Shown here: in pieces, positions 8,932 through 16,789 of the stretch
Position numbering within the stretch: the stretch's first letter is position 1
Layout: every line of letters begins with the position of its first letter
Source: Bacteroidota bacterium
Lineage (GTDB): Bacteria > Bacteroidota > Bacteroidia > Chitinophagales > Saprospiraceae
Length of the DNA: 64,000 nucleotides
Reading direction: 5' to 3'
Assembly (NCBI GenBank): GCA_020160935.1
Contig: JAIUPL010000018.1
Coordinates: 62,001 to 126,000 of the forward strand
The notes under the pieces: generated by a model
What the model was told of the DNA's origin: nothing
Database searches by the model: none
Seen by the model: only the letters and a program-made list of their open reading frames with translations
Translations under genes and position numbers: made by a program

Positions 8932-9693
8932 ATGGATATACTCATTTCGATTTTAAAAAAACTGACAACTGAGAATCAAAAGGTCACTCTAAGTGACCTA
9001 ATGATTGAAGGTCTTGTTTATGCAGAAGAAAAAAAACTTGATGCCTTCAAAGAGTGGATAAGGGAAGAGTTATATGGTCGACAAGACGGTACGTGGTTCG
9101 TACATCCCAATCAACATCAATCTAAACGCCCATATAGATATACTAAATTTGAAGCGCGACAAGCATTTGGTTTAAACTTACGATTTTTTTTCAATATTCC
9201 AACAGAAACGTTATTAGTCGCTGGAATCATTGAAATTGAAAAATCAATAAGATATGGTAATCCTATCGAATATACTTTTTCAGAAGCAGAGCATTTTAAA
9301 AATGCTAAGGGACAAACATGGAGTGATTTTGTTCATAAGTCAAGGTTTTACCCGAAAGACTTGGAAGTAACACTTGATAAAATTAGAATTGAATATATAT
9401 CAAAAATAAACGACATAATACGTGAAAATAACAAAGATGAAGGTGGTGATTCTCAGGGAATCTTGGAAAAGATAAAAAATTTAATAATAAATGATGAAAT
9501 TGAAGACGCATTATTGCTTATTTCAAAAAATAACCCCGAGATTGAGAATGATACAATATTGTTTCTCTCCAGACTGAGTAGCGTAAGAAAACAGTTAATT
9601 AGAAATACTATAAAACAAGATGATTACCAGTTAGAGTTGAGTAAAATAAAAAGCGGAGTATTACAGATGTTAAATACCATGAGTGATATATAG
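8932..9693 (+). CDS. Putative AbiTii-EAD11 defence protein, cassette B cargo
   Basis: The frame opens at a GTG at 8926, but the ATG at 8932 is better: it starts MDILISILKKL and has a purine-rich AGGGGTGG just upstream. The N-terminal ~50 residues (TTENQKVTLSDLMIEGLVYA, then KKLDAFKEWIREELYG) follow the AbiTii pattern: a helix, SLSDLLRKxLVLA-like, and LKEWVxxELNGY-like. The C-terminal ~70 residues (IKNLIINDEIEDALLLISK to LSKIKSGVLQMLN) match the effector-associated domain EAD11 pattern: six helices, with LIxxxxxxxALxxL, LLSRxxxxxRxxxxxxI and LNxIxxxLLxxL. AbiTii is linked to abortive phage infection, and EADs act as adaptor tags in bacterial conflict systems. The middle (60-175) is unassigned. 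No partner with a second EAD11 is visible. A defence role is inference. Confidence 0.65.
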   Translation: MDILISILKKLTTENQKVTLSDLMIEGLVYAEEKKLDAFKEWIREELYGRQDGTWFVHPNQHQSKRPYRYTKFEARQAFGLNLRFFFNIPTETLLVAGIIEIEKSIRYGNPIEYTFSEAEHFKNAKGQTWSDFVHKSRFYPKDLEVTLDKIRIEYISKINDIIRENNKDEGGDSQGILEKIKNLIINDEIEDALLLISKNNPEIENDTILFLSRLSSVRKQLIRNTIKQDDYQLELSKIKSGVLQMLNTMSDI

Positions 9694-9714
9694 ATTAGCA
9701 TATAAAAACGTAGA

Positions 9715-9735
9715 ATCGCCCAACAATCGCTCAAC
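9715..9735 (+). repeat. Left part of cassette B attC, interrupted by the IS element
   Basis: ATCGCCCAAC (9715-9724) is the reverse complement of the cassette's start GTTGGGCGAT (8847-8856) and contains R'' GCCCAAC (RYYYAAC). Eleven bases later the sequence switches to the IS end at CCCATTAAGTTAAG. The rest of this site resumes at 11301. Confidence 0.6.
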
Positions 9736-11295
9736 CCCATTAAGTTAAGCCCCAAATATGAAGGTAAGCCGACTAAATTTTAGTTATTGATCATGTATTG
9801 GAGCAGGGTATATAAAAGTACAAGTTTTTGCCAATGTTTGGGCATACGGATATCAGGCAAGTAATTTGCCGAAAAAGAGAAACAGCGGATTAAAGAGAGA
9901 GAATTAAAAAGCGCGGCGATAGTTTTTTTCATGGTTATGTCGTTCGGTGCCGCGAAGGATACGTCGTCGTCGTTCTTTGTTTTTTCCGGGTCTTTCCGGT
10001 TCGAGGGTTTGAAGGATTAAGCGCTGATATTCCCTTAAACAAGCCTGCAATTCAGTGATGGGGCGAAGACATATTTTAACTGCAAAACGCTTGAGTAATC
10101 CGGCGCTGACGTTCCGATTGGGTTTGTAATTGTGTTGTCTGCGGGCGTTGATGTGCCGGATAGATTCGCCTAATGGGCGGTGTAAAGCGCTTTGTAAGTT
10201 GTAGAGTAAAAAATGGCTGTAGATGTCCTGCCAGCAATTATTGACTGTATAAGCGGAGAAGTTGGTGAGTTGAAAATAGGACTTGATGACAAAGAAACAG
10301 GATTCAATTCCCCAGCGCTTGCGATAAATTTCACCGAAATGCGGCCAGTGATACTTCTTTTTGTCCAGGAGAGTAGTAAGCAGGATTTCTGTTTCTCCAT
10401 TTGGCAGTTGAATACGGATGAGGCGGTAAGTGATGGTGGCGCCCGGATATAATTTAATCCCTAACTCGACCAATGCACGTCTTGCTTTGATTTGTAGCGT
10501 TTCTGTTATAATTTGCTGCCGTTTTCCGCTGGAAACAAACAATTTAACCGTATTACTGAAACTGAGCGGCAGGCGAATAACACAGTTGGAGCGAAAGTAC
10601 TGATGGAGATAAGGAATGATGTGAGAGGCATACCCACGATCATAAACCATCAGTATGTCTTGGGGGATTTGACTGACACAGCGCATAGCGACTACGATTT
10701 CAGCGGTATTCCTGGTATGAAATTGAATGGCACTGACCAGATCATTGAGTAAATCGAAACAAAGGGGCATGCGGACAGAAGGGACAAGGTTGTGCTGATT
10801 ACCATGCCACCCAAATGATTCTCCCAGTTCCTGTTCTCGTGGCAATCGAAACCCGCTACCATCTGTAGCCCAAAGACGAAAACCTTTCCAGCACCGGATT
10901 TTGAAATATTGGTAAAACGCAGCAACTGAAATTTGAAAAAAATCACTAAAAAACCTCGGCAGTAACTTCTGACGAGCCTGGACAAGAGCGCTTTTGGTAA
11001 CAGCAGTTTCTCCTGTGCTTAACCAGTCAAAAAATTGGTCTAACTCTACAGCAAGCGTGGTTTTCAGTAGCGTAATATTGAGCCATACTATACGTTCCAA
11101 ATACAACGAACGACGACGGGTAAAATCACGGCCAGGCCTGCGAAAGTAATGTTGGGGTTGTTGCAAAACTGAAAATGGAAATTGCCGAAGGGCACCCAAA
11201 TAAGCACGGAAGGGGGGCAGCATGATTAACGGAATTTTTCACAATGTCCTCCTTTCGTTTTATTTTTACATAATCTTATTCCTTAACTTAATGGG
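9736..11295 (-). mobile_element. IS4-family insertion sequence inside an attC site
   Basis: The element is about 1560 bases, bounded by 14-bp perfect inverted repeats: CCCATTAAGTTAAG (9736-9749) and CTTAACTTAATGGG (11282-11295). It contains one full-length transposase gene on the minus strand. A TCAAC pentamer precedes the left end (9731-9735) and another lies at 11301-11305, five bases beyond the right repeat. Either the right end has five extra bases (AATGA) before a TCAAC target duplication, or the TCAAC match is accidental. It splits the attC of cassette B after the first few bases of its left arm. Confidence 0.8.
9904..11223 (-). CDS. IS4-family DDE transposase
   Basis: The 439-residue protein has the RNase H-like transposase triad: first Asp in LWATDGSGFRLP near residue 122, second Asp in ILMVYDRGYAS near residue 196, and the IS4 YREK signature in YRKRWGIESCFFVIKSYF near residue 305 (Y, R, E and K spaced as in the family). 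The N-terminal region (LNITLLKTTLAVELDQFFDWL) and the basic C-terminal tail are also usual. Length is normal and there is no internal stop, so it may be active. It is transcribed opposite to the cassette genes. Confidence 0.88.
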   Translation of the reverse strand: MLPPFRAYLGALRQFPFSVLQQPQHYFRRPGRDFTRRRSLYLERIVWLNITLLKTTLAVELDQFFDWLSTGETAVTKSALVQARQKLLPRFFSDFFQISVAAFYQYFKIRCWKGFRLWATDGSGFRLPREQELGESFGWHGNQHNLVPSVRMPLCFDLLNDLVSAIQFHTRNTAEIVVAMRCVSQIPQDILMVYDRGYASHIIPYLHQYFRSNCVIRLPLSFSNTVKLFVSSGKRQQIITETLQIKARRALVELGIKLYPGATITYRLIRIQLPNGETEILLTTLLDKKKYHWPHFGEIYRKRWGIESCFFVIKSYFQLTNFSAYTVNNCWQDIYSHFLLYNLQSALHRPLGESIRHINARRQHNYKPNRNVSAGLLKRFAVKICLRPITELQACLREYQRLILQTLEPERPGKNKERRRRILRGTERHNHEKNYRRAF

Positions 11296-11300
11296 AATGA

Positions 11301-11376
11301 TCAACGGCTTGCTGTCCATACCGCCGAATAGCAAGCCCGCAAACCCAATGCACGGCGGCAAGCCAACCGTTGGCAG
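11301..11376 (+). repeat. Right part of the interrupted attC and start box of cassette C
   Basis: The segment repeats the attC A body with small changes: GGCTTGCTGTCCATACCGCC.., the CCCGCAAACCCAATG loop and CGGCGGCAAGCC, ending with R' GTTGGCA (11369-11375). The stems GGCTTGC/GCAAGCC and CCGCCG/CGGCGG are kept. With 9715-9735 it makes one attC split by the IS. Confidence 0.6.
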
Positions 11377-11429
11377 TAACTCACATCAATAAAAAAAATG
11401 TCATGTTCAACAAAACTTCAATCTCAATT

Positions 11430-12881
11430 ATGAATGCAAAATTTTTTGTTCTGTTTTTACTTCTTCTCCCTACTGTAAGAGCTATAGGACAATATGACCT
11501 TGTTGAAGAAATTGCTTACGTGAACGATCTTCCTAACAAGAAAGGAGTAATGACGCTTGAGGTGCCTATTCATCAAGTTGTTTTTATTGCAAAAAATAAT
11601 GGGAATTCTTGTGTTTTGTTAAAAGTAAAAAAAGAATCTTTTTTAGGAGACAATATGTTTAAAATAACTTGCCAAAATGGGGATTATTCAAATTTACAAA
11701 ATACTTCAACACTTATAGGCTCGCAAGATTTCAATAGCCCGATATTCGATATGTTATTTGCAGAAGATAACTTACTTATCGCGTTAGGTGACGGAAGAAT
11801 GATTAAAATTAAAGGTGTTGGTGGTACGGGTAAAAACATGTTTTTAATTGAAGATAAATCAGACTATTTTTCCTCGATTTCAAATGGAAATTTTTTATTA
11901 GGAAATGCAAAATTTCAGTCAATCCCACAAAAATTACTTTATACAAACTCCAATCTATTGATTTCTTTTTCATCGAAGAAGGTATTAAAAATAAGAAATG
12001 TTGGTGGAACTGGACAAAATATGTTTGCTGTTCAGGAAAGTGCCAGTGATTTCATCTCAACACCTGGATACAATTACTATATTGGCGATCAGGCCTTTAA
12101 TTCAATAATTACCGATTGGATATATGAAAATAATGAAACATTAATTGCTTTTTATAATAAAAAATTATTAAAAATAAAAAATGATGGCGGTAGCGGGCAC
12201 AATATGTTTGCTATAACTGAAACAACGACGGGCTTTAATTCTTTGCCAAATTATAATTATCATATTGGAAATTCGATTTTTAAAAATGGCAGGATTGTTA
12301 AAATGGAGTATATTGATGGTAGACTATTTGTTGCTTTTAGCAATAAATTGCTATTAAAAATAAAGGGGACAGGAGGTAATGGAGAAAATATGCTCGCGAT
12401 TAGTGAGATTTCAAATGGATTTCAAAATGTTAGTGGTTATTCATACTATGAGGGGTATCAAAACTTTAAAGGAAATGTTGTGAAGTTGAAAAGGTGTGGA
12501 AATAGGCTTGCAATTGCATTTGATAATGGAAAAATAATAATAATTAAAAACCTTACAAGTACAGGTTCTAATATGTTTGCCATCAAGAATGAACGCAATG
12601 AAGGGAAATGGGAAATATACAGCGGCACAAATTATCCATACCCTGCTTGTATCCAAGCCGCTACAAAATATAACCAAATTGTTACTGATATTGATTATTA
12701 TAATGGAGGCTTATTGTTTTCTTTTGACAAAGGAAGTCTTCTGTTTATGAAAGAAGACGTGATAAATAACTATCACCAGTTTTCAACATGGGGAGTGTCT
12801 GAAAATAACAATAATTTTACTCCATCAAATAATGCTCTTGGGCAATGGTATCTTGGGGACCAAGTACTAAATTGCTATTAA
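11430..12881 (+). CDS. Secreted repeat protein, possibly beta-propeller-like, cassette C cargo
   Basis: The frame is open from 11370 (TTG) and has ATGs at 11403 and 11430. I prefer 11430, which begins a signal peptide (MNAKFFVLFLLLLPTVRAIGQ). The mature part of about 460 residues holds five to six copies of a ~65-residue unit. Each has a LLIxFxxKKxLKIK strand pair, then GGTGxNMFAIxE, then a YNYYIGxxxFxS segment. Examples lie near residues 130-190, 195-260, 262-325, 330-390 and 395-440 of the full frame. A regular all-beta repeat of this kind suggests a propeller or solenoid. I do not recognise the family. It is AT-rich, has no T9SS tail and ends with a single Cys (..VLNCY). Function unknown. 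Confidence 0.7.
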   Translation: MNAKFFVLFLLLLPTVRAIGQYDLVEEIAYVNDLPNKKGVMTLEVPIHQVVFIAKNNGNSCVLLKVKKESFLGDNMFKITCQNGDYSNLQNTSTLIGSQDFNSPIFDMLFAEDNLLIALGDGRMIKIKGVGGTGKNMFLIEDKSDYFSSISNGNFLLGNAKFQSIPQKLLYTNSNLLISFSSKKVLKIRNVGGTGQNMFAVQESASDFISTPGYNYYIGDQAFNSIITDWIYENNETLIAFYNKKLLKIKNDGGSGHNMFAITETTTGFNSLPNYNYHIGNSIFKNGRIVKMEYIDGRLFVAFSNKLLLKIKGTGGNGENMLAISEISNGFQNVSGYSYYEGYQNFKGNVVKLKRCGNRLAIAFDNGKIIIIKNLTSTGSNMFAIKNERNEGKWEIYSGTNYPYPACIQAATKYNQIVTDIDYYNGGLLFSFDKGSLLFMKEDVINNYHQFSTWGVSENNNNFTPSNNALGQWYLGDQVLNCY

Positions 12882-12886
12882 ATAAA

Positions 12887-12922
12887 TACTGCCAACAAAG
12901 CATCAACCCCATTAAGTTAAGG
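12887..12922 (+). repeat. Cassette C attC left arm joined to a second copy of the IS terminus
   Basis: TACTGCCAAC (12887-12896) is the reverse complement of the cassette's start. Six bases on, TCAACCCCATTAAGTTAAG (12903-12921) repeats 9731-9749 exactly, 19 of 19, at the same distance from R'' as in cassette B. No transposase follows; sequence turns directly into the DUF5691 region. This looks like a second insertion of the same IS, later deleted, which also removed the rest of this attC. Confidence 0.6.
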
Positions 12923-12973
12923 CTCTAACCCTGCCACTAAAATTCAAAATTCCCACGCCCTACCTTCACCCCC

Positions 12974-14470
12974 ATGATCTGGCCATCCCTACTACAAACC
13001 ATCCTCGTCGGCACCGACCGCCGCAGCCTGCCAGCCGACACGGCGGAGCAACTGCGGCTCTCGCCCTCAGACGACCCCGTTGCCCAGGCCCTGCAAGCGC
13101 TGGCACGTGCGGCGCTGCTAAAAAAAGCGGGTTTTCGGCCTGAAATGCACCAGGTAGCCCGGCAGGACGACAGGGTAGGGCAGGAGCCTGCGGGGCCGGT
13201 GCTGCCCACGGCGGCACTGGGGCATTTGCAGCGCATGTTGCAGGGCACTTACCGCGAAGGGCTGCCCGAATTGCTGGGACTGATAGAAGCCAAAGGGTAT
13301 CGGCTGCCGCCCGAACTGCTGCCCGATCTGCTCGACCAGTGTATGCAGCAGCCGGATGTGGCGGCGCGAATGATTCCGCTGATGGGAGCGCGGGGCCGCT
13401 GGCTGGCCGCCCAAAATGTGCGCTGGCAAGCGCTGGCGAACGATGTGGGCGCAGCCGACTGGTTTACAGCCCCGTTCGAACTGCGGCGCCGACTGCTGGC
13501 CGACACCCGGCAACGGAATCCCATGCTGGCAACAGCCTGGCTCGAAAAAACCTGGGCCGAGGAAAAAGCCGAGGATAAAGTCGCGTTTTTGCAACAACTC
13601 GGCATCCGATTGTCGGAACTCGACCTGGAACTGCTCGAACGCGCCTTTCAGGACAAAAACCGCGAGGTACGCCTGGCGGCCCTGGGCTTGCTCGTCCGGC
13701 TGCCCGAAAGTCCGACTTTGAAGGCGCTGAACGCTTTTTTCAAGCAAAAACTGGCAGGCGCCCTTACGCCCGACAAGCGGGAAAAACGCCTGCTACAAAC
13801 CTTGCCCGATTTGTCGGACGAGGCGCTGAAACCCTGGTTTGACCTGCTGTCGAAGTCCGAAAAAGTAGAGTGGCGCAGTGGCCTCCTGCAATTGTTTGTA
13901 CGTTTTGTGCCGCTGGACGACCTCGTCGCTTTCAGTGGCATGAAACCGGCCGACCTCGTATCGGCCACCGACGGCGGCAACCACACCGAGGTGGCGGAGG
14001 CTCTGCTCGACAACCTGCTCCGACACGCCGATGCCTCGTGGATAGAAGCCATCTGGAAATATTATGGCGCGAAATTCCGGCATGCACTGTGGCAAAAACC
14101 TGCCATGCAGGCCTTGATGGCGCAACATGTCGAATCGCTGATGCAGCACCTGGCCGCACAGCGCATCGTGCTCGATTACGACAGCCAGTTTGTGCTGCGC
14201 ACCCTGGAAAATTATCGGAAGACATGGTCCAAAGCATTGTTGCACAATGTGTTGCAACAATATCGCACGGCCGTTGGAGGCAACATGCCCGGCTGGCATT
14301 ATGCGGCGGCATTGCAAACGGCAGCCTGGCATTGCGACCTTACAGAGGGTTTACAGACGGCTATATCAGACAATGGCCATTCCTACCAGCCCAAGGAATG
14401 GAGCGCGTTCCAGAGTGTGCTGTATTTCAGAAAAAGTGTGCGACAGGCGATGGAAACGGAGCCCGGGTGA
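12974..14470 (+). CDS. DUF5691 family protein
   Basis: The 498-residue protein has no signal peptide and is rich in Leu, Ala and Arg helices. It opens with LLQTILVGTDRRSLP, and later has LLDQCMQQPDVAARMIPLMGARGRWLAAQNVRWQAL, an arrangement typical of DUF5691. Its middle resembles HEAT-like helical pairs (REVRLAALGLLVRL). In other bacteria this family is often near a SWIM zinc-finger protein and MoxR/VWA genes. None of these is here: upstream is the cassette cluster and downstream a truncated receptor on the other strand. The gene is clearly GC-richer than the cassettes. Role unknown. Confidence 0.7.
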   Translation: MIWPSLLQTILVGTDRRSLPADTAEQLRLSPSDDPVAQALQALARAALLKKAGFRPEMHQVARQDDRVGQEPAGPVLPTAALGHLQRMLQGTYREGLPELLGLIEAKGYRLPPELLPDLLDQCMQQPDVAARMIPLMGARGRWLAAQNVRWQALANDVGAADWFTAPFELRRRLLADTRQRNPMLATAWLEKTWAEEKAEDKVAFLQQLGIRLSELDLELLERAFQDKNREVRLAALGLLVRLPESPTLKALNAFFKQKLAGALTPDKREKRLLQTLPDLSDEALKPWFDLLSKSEKVEWRSGLLQLFVRFVPLDDLVAFSGMKPADLVSATDGGNHTEVAEALLDNLLRHADASWIEAIWKYYGAKFRHALWQKPAMQALMAQHVESLMQHLAAQRIVLDYDSQFVLRTLENYRKTWSKALLHNVLQQYRTAVGGNMPGWHYAAALQTAAWHCDLTEGLQTAISDNGHSYQPKEWSAFQSVLYFRKSVRQAMETEPG

Positions 14471-14899
14471 TATTCCGAAAGGTATGCTGATGTGTTCAGC
14501 AAGGTACACCTCGTTCCTGAATGCCTTGTGATCCGTTTTTACCACATACCCACTCAAGGTACGCGTGGGGTGGAATTTGGAAACTATGACAATCTGGCCA
14601 TTAGACAGGTTCCATTTCAAATCAGTTGAGGCAAGCAACTGATTTAGAATATCGGCAAGCGTTTCCTGATGCGCCTGGTACCGGACGGGTTGTTTTATTT
14701 TTTCCAGCAGAGCGCCCTGAAACCCGATGGCCACACCGGAGGTTTTGCTGAGTCGCAGCAAAGCCGATTCGAGCGTTTCGCCATCTACTTTAAAATCCAG
14801 GCGTTTTGATAAATCAGTTTGTGCGCACAAATGGGCGCTGGCGAACAAACAAAGAATAAGAAATAAGAAGAAGGTGGTGGTCGGTTTTATAGTCAGCAC
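14366..14899 (-). pseudogene. 5' stub of a TonB-dependent receptor (STN domain plus start of the carboxypeptidase-like domain)
   Basis: The frame starts at a GTG (14899) with a signal peptide (..FFLFLILCLFASAHLCAQ). It carries a full STN (secretin/TonB short N-terminal) domain, LDFKVDGETLESALLRLSK..DLKWNLSNGQIVIVSK, then the beginning of a carboxypeptidase-D regulatory-like domain (TLSGYVVKTDHKAFRN). From about 14480 on, the reading frame is only the antisense of the DUF5691 gene tail and the family sequence stops. A complete receptor would need some 800-1000 more residues. Directly upstream are FecR and the ECF sigma factor, so this was the signalling receptor of that system. A deletion or rearrangement junction near 14470-14490 is inferred. 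Confidence 0.75.
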
Positions 14900-14914
14900 G
14901 GCAATCGGTTGGTT

Positions 14915-15913
14915 CTATTCCATACATCGACCGCCCATTACACGATATTCATCGTTGATTTTTTCAATTTTACACTCAAATACGGCTTCAATATTCGACA
15001 AAACGGCTTTCAGGTCGTTTTTAGGGAAATAGGCTGTATATAAACAGGCTTTCAGAACCGGATTTTCGATTGAAAAACGAACTCCGTGGAAATGGGTCAG
15101 TTGTGCAAGAACGTCTTTAAGCGGAGTATTTTGGAATTGGAGTTCATCATGCCAGGCAGTAGCGGCCGGCGACGATTGCTGAACGGAACTGAAAGACTGG
15201 CTGTCATGCAAGTATTGGACGGACTGATTGGGTGCGAGTTGGACTTGAGTTCCCGGACTTGTTATCAGTACTTTTCCTTCTACCAGTGTGATTTCCGTTG
15301 CAGGCTCGTCGGGTACGGCGCGTACATTGAATGTAGTGCCCTGGACGATGGTTTGTACCTGATCGGTTTCTACAACAAAAGAACGAGATGCATCTTTTTG
15401 TATCTGGAAATAAGCCTCCCCAACCAGCGACACCCGCCGTTCCCGGTCAAAAGTTGGCGAATATCGCAGTTGGGAATTTTTGTTAAACCACACCACAGAA
15501 CTGTCAGGTAAACGAAGCATCTGGTTGATGCTGTCGTGTGACGCAAATACGAGGTGTTCATTTTTCGTTTCGTTTGATGTACATAAAAAATGGGTGGCTG
15601 CTGCTGCTGCCATTACAACTGCCGCAGTGCTTACCAGCCATTTTCGAATTCGGGCGTTATGACGGGACTTTATCGTTCCGGTAACATGTTGGTTGACTCG
15701 TTTTTTGAGCGCTGTCAGTTCCGACTGCATCTGGTCGTCTGAAAAAGCATCCGGAAGGGACATGGCCTTCCAGATATTCTCAATTTCCAGTGCGGTTTTT
15801 CTGTTGTCAGCAGATGACCGCAACCAGTCTTCCAGTAAAATTGCTTCATCCGGTTTCAATTTGCCGTCCCGCAATTTTTGGTAGATCAGCAAATGATATT
15901 TTTCATCCTTCAT
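14915..15913 (-). CDS. FecR-family anti-sigma factor / sensor
   Basis: The 332-residue protein has a cytoplasmic N-terminal part (MKDEKYHLLIYQKLRDGKLKPDEAILLEDWLRSS), one membrane helix near residues 90-110 (WLVSTAAVVMAAAAATHFL), and a periplasmic FecR domain with LRLPDSSVVWFNKNSQLRY, RRVSLVGEAYFQI and VVETDQVQTIVQGTTFNVRA. It ends with the DUF4974-type C-terminal domain (QFQNTPLKDVLAQLTHFHGV). FecR proteins hold the sigma factor at the membrane and release it when the outer-membrane receptor binds its ligand. It lies 62 bases after the sigma factor gene and 15 bases before the receptor stub, so it is an operon of the usual order. Confidence 0.92.
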   Translation of the reverse strand: MKDEKYHLLIYQKLRDGKLKPDEAILLEDWLRSSADNRKTALEIENIWKAMSLPDAFSDDQMQSELTALKKRVNQHVTGTIKSRHNARIRKWLVSTAAVVMAAAAATHFLCTSNETKNEHLVFASHDSINQMLRLPDSSVVWFNKNSQLRYSPTFDRERRVSLVGEAYFQIQKDASRSFVVETDQVQTIVQGTTFNVRAVPDEPATEITLVEGKVLITSPGTQVQLAPNQSVQYLHDSQSFSSVQQSSPAATAWHDELQFQNTPLKDVLAQLTHFHGVRFSIENPVLKACLYTAYFPKNDLKAVLSNIEAVFECKIEKINDEYRVMGGRCME

Positions 15914-15975
15914 TTGTGCAATACTTTATATAAGACGCATAATGGAGGCATCGCCCCCAGCCTGGTATTGTTTTT

Positions 15976-16557
15976 TTAAAAAATCAACAAAGAACTGCTG
16001 CTTCCTGTGAGCAATGCGATGCTCAGTAGGGTTTCCCGTAGGGTTTTCAGTGCTTTGGAAATATGGTTTTCTACGGTTTTGGGGGCTATCCCCAGGTGAT
16101 CGGCAATTTCCTGGTAACTCATTTCCTCAAACCGGCTTAATCGAAATACCTGTGCGCATTGATCGGGCAAACGCTCTATGGCCTCCCGTACCCGCATTTC
16201 CAGGCTTTCTGCTTCCAAAAACTCCTGCATTCCAATGGTTTCCGTGAAATAGGGCATTACCTGGGGGGTGAGGGCTACTTTACCTTGCGTGCGTTTGAAA
16301 GAGATACACTGGTTGATGATAGCGCGTTGCAAATACCCTTTCAGGGTTGTGTTGATCATGATGGTGGACCTGTTTTGCCACAATTTGAAAAATACATCCT
16401 GTACCATGTCTTTTGCCATATTGGAATCCAGCAACATGTGGAACGCAATGCGGTACAGATACGGATAGTATTTATTAAAAATGGGATCGAGTGCCGACTC
16501 GTCGCCTCGTTGTAGGTTCGCCAGCCACCCGCGTTCTTCGTCGTGATTTTCTGTCAT
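15976..16557 (-). CDS. ECF RNA polymerase sigma factor, FecI-like
   Basis: The 193-residue protein has sigma region 2 (IFNKYYPYLYRIAFHMLLDSNMAKDMVQDVFFKLW) and region 4 with its helix-turn-helix (YQEIADHLGIAPKTVENHISKALKTLRE). This is the Bacteroidota FecI-like type. It would direct transcription of the downstream receptor operon when freed from FecR. Because the receptor is only a stub, the ligand signal is probably lost. The C-terminus has an extra hydrophobic tail (LLSIALLTGSSSSLLIF), common in this group. Confidence 0.93.
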   Translation of the reverse strand: MTENHDEERGWLANLQRGDESALDPIFNKYYPYLYRIAFHMLLDSNMAKDMVQDVFFKLWQNRSTIMINTTLKGYLQRAIINQCISFKRTQGKVALTPQVMPYFTETIGMQEFLEAESLEMRVREAIERLPDQCAQVFRLSRFEEMSYQEIADHLGIAPKTVENHISKALKTLRETLLSIALLTGSSSSLLIF

Positions 16558-16789
16558 ACTTGTTAGGTTACCGGCTCAAAAATGTGTGGTGATCAGTGTT
16601 TGCGCCGATATGTACAGCCGTATTTCCAGATTTACATGTTTTCAGAAGGATTTTAACAAAGAAAAAAAAATATTTGACTCCTGCGTAGGGGTGCTGCCGG
16701 GGTACTTGCGTCTAAGGTGCTTTCAATGAATCTTGCATGGAAATGATATAGAGGACAAGACAACACAAACACGGACAAATCTTAGATTT

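Larger units (their letters stand above)
8272..12922 (+). mobile_element. Integron-type gene cassette cluster lacking a visible integrase (CALIN-like), three cassettes
   Basis: Each gene unit starts with a GTT-box and ends with its exact reverse complement. Unit A: GTTATGTGCC at 8272 and GGCACATAAC ending at 8772. Unit B: GTTGGGCGAT at 8847 and ATCGCCCAAC ending at 9724. Unit C: GTTGGCAGTA at 11369 and TACTGCCAAC ending at 12896. All three pairs match over 10 bases although the units differ from each other. That is what site-specific insertion at the G/TT position of integron attC sites produces: the R' box after an attC belongs to the next cassette. The attC bodies are alike (GGCTTGC..GCAAGCC and CCGCCG..CGGCGG stems). 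Each cassette carries one gene in the same orientation, AT-rich against the GC-richer surroundings. No tyrosine integrase or attI is in the window. Confidence 0.65.

Noticed and set aside
12974-14470. DUF5691 gene as a fourth cassette
   Set aside because: No GTT-box precedes it, no attC follows it, and its base composition matches the GC-rich chromosome rather than the AT-rich cassettes.
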